Shown piece after piece: positions 58,050-64,000 of a stretch of DNA of 64,000 bases. The position numbers were made by a program, and so were the translations under genes. The DNA lies in contig CM051018.1 in the NCBI GenBank assembly GCA_027704905.1, positions 25,435,882 to 25,499,881 of the forward strand, written 5' to 3'. The notes beneath the pieces are model-generated. The model was not told the origin of the DNA, ran no database searches, and was given only the letters and a program-made list of their open reading frames with translations. Every line of letters starts with the position of its first letter. Within the stretch, counting starts at the first letter, position 1. This DNA comes from Muraenolepis orangiensis (taxonomy: Eukaryota; Chordata; Actinopteri; Gadiformes; Muraenolepididae).

Positions 58050-58810
58050 TGTTACGGCATGTGGTGCCTTGGGGTGGCGCTGTGGGCCTTGTTCCCTGTT
58101 GCCGGTCAGAGCCCCGCCCTGCTCCAGCACCAGGATCCCGACTCCGCCAATCACCAAACACCAATCACCAATCACCAATCACCAATCACCAATCACCAAA
58201 CACCAATCACCAATCACCAAACACCAATCACCAATCACCAATCACCAAACACCAATCACCAATCACCAATCACCAAACACCAATCACCAATCACCAATCA
58301 CCGCCACCTGCTATTGTTGTGGTGTATAAAGGCTTCCTGTTTTTTCCAGCTCACCCTCTTTAGTTTGACACCCTCACGGCATCACGTCCCTACGGTGGTT
58401 GGGATAGGGATGGGTAAGGTCCAGGTCTTGGGGGTTAGACGGAGGCCTCTTTACATCTACACCACGTAGATAACTCACTGTAAATACCCCAGGTCAGAGG
58501 GGGTCTGCCACCCATGGAGGTTTGGATAGAGTCGTGTGTTTGGTCAACCGCTTGTTGCCACCGCTGCTATTTGGGAGAGGGAACTTAGTGTTCCTTTTCC
58601 CCCTAGCTTTGTGAAGTTCTTTTTGATTTGGCATACTTCCACCAGGTCCCTAGGCCTGGTTCCTGAGTATTTGTTATTTGAGTGTATCCTGTGTGTGTCC
58701 TTTGTTGTCATCACCAATACACTTATTGCACTTTGACCCCTGTGTTGACTCCGTTCTTGCTCCAGCGCACATGGATCCCCTTTACCCGAAGGGCTTGGGC
58801 ATCTGGGGCT

Positions 58811-58816
<6 letters not shown>
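58050..58816 (+). mobile_element. Probable solo LTR inserted in an AC repeat
   Basis: A 767-bp block bounded by TGTTACGG and CTGTAACA (6-bp inverted ends TGTTAC/GTAACA), flanked on both sides by CACAC. It carries a TATAAA (near 58325) and an internal 7-14-bp CACCAATCACCAAA array (58148-58302). No coding sequence and no primer-binding site follow, as expected after LTR-LTR recombination. The flanking AC repeat makes the target duplication uninformative. Confidence 0.6.

Positions 58817-58851
<35 letters not shown>
58817..58851. repeat. (AC)n microsatellite
   Basis: Right-hand remainder of the AC tract into which the LTR went. Confidence 0.9.
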
Positions 58852-58854
<3 letters not shown>

Positions 58855-59522
58855 CTCTTCATGGGAGTAGCTCTGTCATCCTGGTTGTCAGGGGGAGAAC
58901 ATGTCAACATGCTCTCTAACGTTGTGTTACCCTCAAATGGTTCCTACTGGACCCCAGAGGCTTTGACCTCGGAGCACATGGTTCCTGGGGCTCTGATTCT
59001 GTCTCTCACTAGATCTGTGATTCTAGAAGCCATCAACTTCAACAGGATAATGAGACCTAGAACATGAGACCCACACTGAGGTGTTGAGCTGGATATCCCA
59101 GTTGGTTTATGGACGGTGAAAGGTGTTCATGGTTAATAAAGAACCAGGGCTCCTCCACGCTGACTTCTCTTTATTGGGAGACAGACACGGCTTTGGCTGT
59201 TTTACAATCACATGGTAGCACCATCACCTCCATACAGGTGGTGTTAAGATGGACAGAAAGGCACTTGACAGGTGTAACACACCTGGGGAGGTGTCAGACA
59301 GCACATCACAGCTGAGATAAGGTTATAAAGTACACCTGGGATGTAGAACACTGCTCACTGGTCATACAAAAACATTTATATATATATATGTATTTTACAA
59401 ATACAAAAAGTAAAAAATATATACTTTCATTTTTGCAAAAAGTCAAAACAACGGTTGACCTTAATGAGTACCGGGCCGACCTGACGTCACAATCTCCTGC
59501 GACTTCTACGACGTCACCATCC
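58855..59522 (-). other. marveld1 3' UTR and flanking DNA
   Basis: Downstream of the marveld1 stop. A minus-strand AATAAA (TTTATT near 59171) is a possible poly(A) signal. A short TATATATA stretch lies near 59378. No other gene seen. Confidence 0.5.
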
Positions 59523-60023
59523 TCAGAACACCGTTTGTTCTCCACGGCATTTCCTGCAGCCGTTAAAGATGGCGGAGAGCAGGTAGACCAGGGCGCACAG
59601 GGAGGCCCACACGGCGGCCGTGAGGTAGACCGAGTAGAGGCAGAGGTGCTGGTAGAGCTCCATGGTGCAGTAGGAGTACCGCTCCGTCATGTAGATCATC
59701 ACTCCCACCGCCGGGAGGTACAGCACGGCGGCCGCCGCGTCGTGCACCAGGTTGCTAAGCAACCAGCGCTCTCCGCCCAGGATGGGCACCAGGTCCTGCT
59801 TGTCGAGCAGCGTGAGGAAGAACAGGCCAAGGGTCAGGAGCCAGAAGAGGACGGCCACGAACAGCACGAAGTGGATCCAGCCCTCGTATCTGTTGGCGGC
59901 GATGGTGACCCACAGCCCGGCGCCGAACAGGATCTGGAGGATCCGGACGACCCCCAAGAAGCTCTTCAGGAAGCCCACGACGTGGTCCTTCCCCGGCGGC
60001 GGGGGGGCTGCTGGGGGAGCCAT
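59523..60023 (-). CDS. marveld1: marveld1, MARVEL domain-containing protein 1
   Basis: Four-pass MARVEL-domain protein of 166 aa (human about 173 aa), reported at membranes and microtubules and linked to cell-cycle and adhesion control. A single coding exon from MAPPAAPPPPGKDHV (ATG at 60023-60021) to a stop at 59523. Hydrophobic segments lie near residues 23-44, 49-73 (WIHFVLFVAVLFWLLTLGLF), 90-112 and 130-152 (AVWASLCALVYLLSAI), with a short Cys/Arg-rich C-terminal tail (CRKCRG). The frame is open upstream of this ATG to about 60092, but the Pro-rich start matches the family and the upstream part has UTR character. An acceptor-like CGTCCCCAG near 60058 suggests a spliced 5' UTR. It is convergent with pi4k2a. 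Confidence 0.93.
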   Translation of the reverse strand: MAPPAAPPPPGKDHVVGFLKSFLGVVRILQILFGAGLWVTIAANRYEGWIHFVLFVAVLFWLLTLGLFFLTLLDKQDLVPILGGERWLLSNLVHDAAAAVLYLPAVGVMIYMTERYSYCTMELYQHLCLYSVYLTAAVWASLCALVYLLSAIFNGCRKCRGEQTVF

Positions 60024-60297
60024 CTCTCCGCTCGGTCTCCGGTTCCTCCTGCCAACAGCTGGGGACGAAAGGCGAAGAACCCGTGGAAACAAAGGGAGAC
60101 GTCCCAGTCGGCGAGGGGATAGGAGAAGGGGCGAAGGCGGTTGGGTTTAAAAGAACTCTGTGTTCTTTAGAGAGGTCCTGTAGACTTCTGTCTTTTCCGT
60201 TTCCTCTGTTGGGTGGAGGAGGAGGGGCCGGTAACCCGAGGCCTGCTCCTCCTCCCCATCCGGCCCACCGAGGAGCTGGAATGGGATGTTTATGACA

Positions 60298-61087
60298 TTT
60301 AGATCTATCTATCCATCTATCTATCCATCTATCTATAGACATCTATCTATCTACCTCTATCTATATATAGATACCCCTATCTATCTATATACCTCTCTAT
60401 CTATATACCTATATCTATCTCTGTATATACCTCTATCTATCTATATACCTATTTCTATCTATATATATACCTCTATCTATATACCTATCTCTATATATAC
60501 CTCTATATCTATCTATATACCTATCTCTATATATACCTCTATCTATCTATATACCTATATCTATATATACCTCTATCTATCTATATACCTATCTCTATCT
60601 ATATACCTCTATCTATCTATATACCTCTATCTATATATATACCTCTATCTATATACCTATCTCTATATATACCTCTATCTATCTATCTATATACCTATCT
60701 CTATATATACCTCTATCTATCTATCTATATACCTATCTCTATATATACCTCTATCTATCTATCTATATACCTATCTCTATATATACCTCTATCTATCTAT
60801 ATACCTATCTCTATCTATATACCTCTATCTATCTATCTATCTATATACCTATCTCTATATATACCTCTATCTATCTATATACCTATCTCTATCTATATAC
60901 CTCTATCTATCTATCTATCTATATACCTATCTCTATATATACCTCTATCTATCTATATACCTATCTCTATCTATATACCTCTATCTATCTATCTATCTAT
61001 CTATATACCTATCTCTATATATACCTCTATCTATCTATCTATCTATATATCTATCTCTATATATATCTATCTATCTATCTATCTATC
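60298..61087. repeat. (TATC)n / TATACCTC compound array
   Basis: About 790 bp of ATCT tetranucleotides interrupted by TATATACCTC and TATATACCTATCTC, starting about 275 bp upstream of the marveld1 ATG. Higher-order units of about 60 bp repeat toward the right end. Confidence 0.96.
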
Positions 61088-61745
61088 AGTCTGAGCCTCA
61101 GCAGATAGACCCTACACCACCCATCAGTCTGACCCTACACCACCCATCAGTCTGACCCTACACCACCCATCAGTCTGACCCTACACCACCCATCAGTCTG
61201 ACCCTACACCACCCATCAGTCTGACCCTACACCACCCATCAGTCTGACCCTACACCACCCATCAGTCTGACCCTACACCACCCATCAGTCTGACCCTACA
61301 CCACCCATCAGTCTGACCCTACACCACCCATCAGTCTGACCCTACACCACCCATCAGTCTGACCCTACACCACCCATCAGTCTGATCCTACACCACCCAT
61401 CAGTCTGAGCCTCAGACCTCTGACCCTACACCACCCATCAGTCTGACCCTACACCACCCATCAGTCTGACCCTACACCACCCATCAGTCTGACCCTACAC
61501 CACCCATCAGTCTGATCCTACACCACCCATCAGTCTGAGCCTCAGACCTCTGACCCTACACCACCCATCAGTCTGACCCTACACCACCCATCAGTCTGAC
61601 CCTACACCTCCCATCAGTCTGACCCTACACCACCCATCAGTCTGACCCTACACCACCCATCAGTCTGACCCTACACCACCCATCAGTCTGACCCTACACC
61701 ACCCATCAGTCTGAGCCTCAGACCTCAGACCCTACACCACCCATC
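61088..61745. repeat. 23-bp minisatellite CAGTCTGACCCTACACCACCCAT
   Basis: About 27 copies. A composite block (GATCCTACACC..GAGCCTCAGACCTC) recurs three times, indicating block duplication. Confidence 0.96.
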
Positions 61746-62010
61746 TCTACAAGTTACTTTTACAGTCGAATAAATCCTACATGTGTCTTATGTTTGACTT
61801 TTTCGTGCCATAAATGTTATAGTGAGTTTATGTGTGTTTTTGGTTTGGTAAAAACAGTAAAATGCTGTGAATGTATATATATAAATATCCGATTTTTTTT
61901 TACATATTATATTTTTATATATTATTATATTATTTATATATATACACGTTAGTCTGAAGCCGTTCTATTTGTTTGTTGAGTAGATCATCCACCAACCAGA
62001 GCCCATCTAA
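61746..62010. other. Unique AT-rich spacer
   Basis: Spacer between two satellite blocks. Nothing recognised. Confidence 0.6.
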
Positions 62011-62011
62011 A

Positions 62012-62312
62012 GCTCATGAGGCCCTCCCCCATGTGCGTCACCCCATGAGACCCTCCCCCATGTGCGTCACCCCATGAGACCCTCCCCCATGTGCGTCACC
62101 CCATGAGACCCTCCCCCATGTGCATCACCCCATGAGACCCTCCCCCATGTGCATCACCCCATGAGACCCTCCCCCATGTGCGTCACCCCATGAGACCCTC
62201 CCCCATGTGCGTCACCCCATGAGACCCTCCCCCATGTGCGTCACCCCATGAGACCCTCCCCCATGTGCGTCACCCCATGAGACCCTCCCCCATGTGCGTC
62301 ACCCCATGAGAC
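62012..62312. repeat. 29-bp minisatellite GACCCTCCCCCATGTGCGTCACCCCATGA
   Basis: About 10 copies, with GTGCGTC/GTGCATC variation, i.e. CpG decay in some units. Confidence 0.96.
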
Positions 62313-62381
62313 CCAGCGGGTGGTCTCCGTCTCGCCAGCTTTAGTGACGTCAGTGGACCGAACGCACTTCGGTCAGCAGCG

Positions 62382-63050
62382 AGCCATTGGTCAGAGCCCG
62401 GGAGGGAGGAGGGATTAAGGAGACCCTGCGCTCCTATTGGTCAGAGCCCAGGAGGAGGGATTAAGGAGACCCTGCGCTCCTATTGGTCAGAGCCCAGGAG
62501 GAGGGATTAAGGAGACCCTGTGCTCCTATTGATCAGAGCCCAGGAGGAGGGATTAAGGAGACCCTGCGCTCCTATTGGTCAGAGCCCAGGAGGAGGGATT
62601 AAGGAGACCCTGTGCTCCTATTGATCAGAGCCCAGGAGGAGGGATTAAGGAGACCCTGCGCTCCTATTGGTCAGAGCCCGGGAGGAGGGATTAGGAGACC
62701 CTGCGCTCCCATTGGTCAGAGCCCGGGAGGGAGGCGGGATTAAGGAGACCCTGCGCTTCCATTGGTCAGAGCCCAGGAGGAGGGATTAAGGAGACCCTGC
62801 GCTCCTATTGGTCACAGCCCAGGAGGAGGGATTAAGGAGACCCTGCGCTCCTATTGGTCAGAGCCCGGGAGGAGGGATTAGGAGACCCTGCGCACCCATT
62901 GGTCAGAGCCCGGGAGGGAGGCGGGATTAAGGAGACCCTGCGCTTCCATTGGTCAGAGCTCAGGAGGAGGGATTAAGGAGACCCTGCGCTCCCATTGGTC
63001 AGAATCCGGGAGGGAGGCGGGAGTAAGGAAACCCTGCGCTCCCAATGGTC
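62382..63050. repeat. About 46-bp minisatellite carrying ATTGGTCAG (CCAAT) boxes
   Basis: About 14 units of ATTGGTCAGAGCCC(A/G)GGAGG + AGGGATTAAGGAGACCCTGCGCTCC(T/C). Nearly every unit keeps the ATTGG core; two have ATTGATC. Confidence 0.95.
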
Positions 63051-63071
63051 GGCTGACCGCGGCTGCACGTC

Positions 63072-63199
63072 ATGGGCTCCAGGCTCGGACGGGACACACC
63101 GCAGCGGGACGCCAGCAGCACCGGGACGGGGAGAGGAACACAGAACACAGAACACAGAACACAGAACACAAACCTGCGAGGAAATCCCTGCTTCTTGGG
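63072..63199 (+). CDS. Possible first exon of a plus-strand gene
   Basis: An ATG (MGSRLGRDTPQRDASSTG) follows the CCAAT-box array by about 20 nt and stays open for 42 codons to a good TTGGG|GTAAGA donor. The segment includes a short ACACAGAACACAGA repeat. No protein family is recognised; it may be a 5' UTR exon of a gene running off the right edge. Confidence 0.25.
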
Positions 63200-63434
63200 G
63201 TAAGACCTAACCTCTTAACACGTAGGTGTCATGGTGTCTGTTATCTTGTACGTCATCTCTATAACCCAGAGTAGTTCAACCAGGGCGAGACCCCGTGACG
63301 TCACCCCTTAACGTCCGTGACATCATCGATGTTCCCGTTCTGGTTCCTTATCTTCAGACCAAGCCTCGTGTTTCAAACTGCTTGTCCACTTTAACAACTT
63401 TAGACGTCTTGTTATTGAGCTGATTATTATGCGT

Positions 63435-64000
63435 ATTAGAATCTGAATCTGAATCTGAATCAGAAAGTGGTTTATTGCCATATTCCGTTGTAAAAACACG
63501 CATTGGAATTAGACCCTGGGGGTCCCGAGCGACACAGGAACAGGACAGAAGGAGAAACTATAAGTCCTGTGCAAATTTAGCATTTAAAAATATAAGTCTA
63601 AATATAAATCTAAATCTAAATATTGGTCTGTATGAATATATGTGTGGGTGTATGAGGGCTGGGTCCGGGGGGTAGGGGGGTCTTCAGAGGGGGAGGCGGG
63701 CCTCGTTGACGAGGCTGGAGGCCGTGGGGAAGAAGCTGTTTGTGGCGTACAGTTCTTGACCTGATGGCCCGCAGCCTCCTGCCTCCTGAGGGGAGCGGGG
63801 CAGAGAGGCTGGGGCCTCGGTGAGAGGGGTGGGCCATAAGCTTCCTGGCCCGCTTCAGGGCCCTGGAGCCTTGGGGTCCAGGCAGGTGGAGGGAAGGCAG
63901 GTGGCAGCCCATCACTCTCTCCGCAGAGCGCATGACACGCCGCAGGTTAGACTTGTCTCTTGCGATGGCAGCGGGAAACCAGGTGGTGATGGACAAGGTT
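63435..64000 (-). mobile_element. LINE 3' end (ORF2 C-terminus plus 3' UTR)
   Basis: Minus-strand frame 63996-63616 shows ARDKSNLRRVMRSAERVMGC, ARKLMAHPSHRGPSLSAPLP and SGGRRLRAIRSRTVRH, a typical C-terminus of fish non-LTR retrotransposon ORF2. The 3' end (63435-63470) is a GATTCAGATTCAGATTC tail. The element continues off the right edge. Confidence 0.8.

Noticed and set aside
60286..61155. 289-aa Tyr/Ile/Ser-rich plus-strand frame
   Set aside because: Translation of the TATC tetranucleotide array.

Overview
The window is nuclear DNA of a ray-finned fish, almost certainly a teleost. It has long, multi-exon vertebrate genes with GT-AG introns, extreme (AC)n/(GT)n and minisatellite expansion, tRNA-derived SINEs, a Gypsy-type LTR element, a pogo-type DNA transposon and fish-type LINE fragments. 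It is not prokaryotic: there are no operons, Shine-Dalgarno sites or CRISPR arrays.

Layout. (1) 1039-4577, minus: the first four coding exons of zfand4, whose 3' half lies off the left edge; its promoter, with CCAAT and CRE boxes, is near 6.0-6.15 kb. (2) 7372-20062, minus: washc2 (FAM21), the WASH-complex tail subunit, in 29 coding exons that chain in frame to about 1,423 aa; a possible extra first exon and two CLEAR-like boxes lie at 20.6-21.1 kb. (3) 22.6-24.1 kb: a 51-bp minisatellite with an unbroken 477-codon frame. (4) 25696-41882, minus: slf2 (FAM178A), with about 20 coding exons identified; the true first exon was not found. One of its introns carries a defective Gypsy-type LTR element in antisense. 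Another carries a TATGTGTAG minisatellite that took in both a pogo-type transposon and a LINE fragment. (5) 45171-47966, minus: pgam1, complete in four exons (252 aa). (6) 51082-55492, plus: pi4k2a, complete in nine exons (437 aa). (7) 59523-60023, minus: marveld1, one coding exon (166 aa). (8) 60.3-63.05 kb: four consecutive satellite blocks, the last carrying an ATTGG box in nearly every unit, followed by a possible plus-strand first exon at 63.07 kb; a LINE 3' end closes the window.

Functionally, washc2 and pi4k2a both act on endosome/TGN membranes, slf2 brings SMC5/6 to DNA damage, pgam1 is glycolytic, zfand4 is a ubiquitin-like/AN1 protein and marveld1 is a four-pass membrane protein. 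They form a vertebrate synteny block, not a pathway. In human, zfand4 and washc2 homologues lie at 10q11 and the other four at 10q24, so here the two groups are adjacent.

Exon limits were derived by hand from splice sites, phase continuity and remembered family sequences; no alignment was run. The most interesting signals are minisatellites that grew out of splice sites (the exon 4 donor of pi4k2a and an acceptor of slf2), 3' splice sites abutting long (GT)n tracts, a perfect 33-bp hairpin in a washc2 intron, and nested or inverted retroelement structures.
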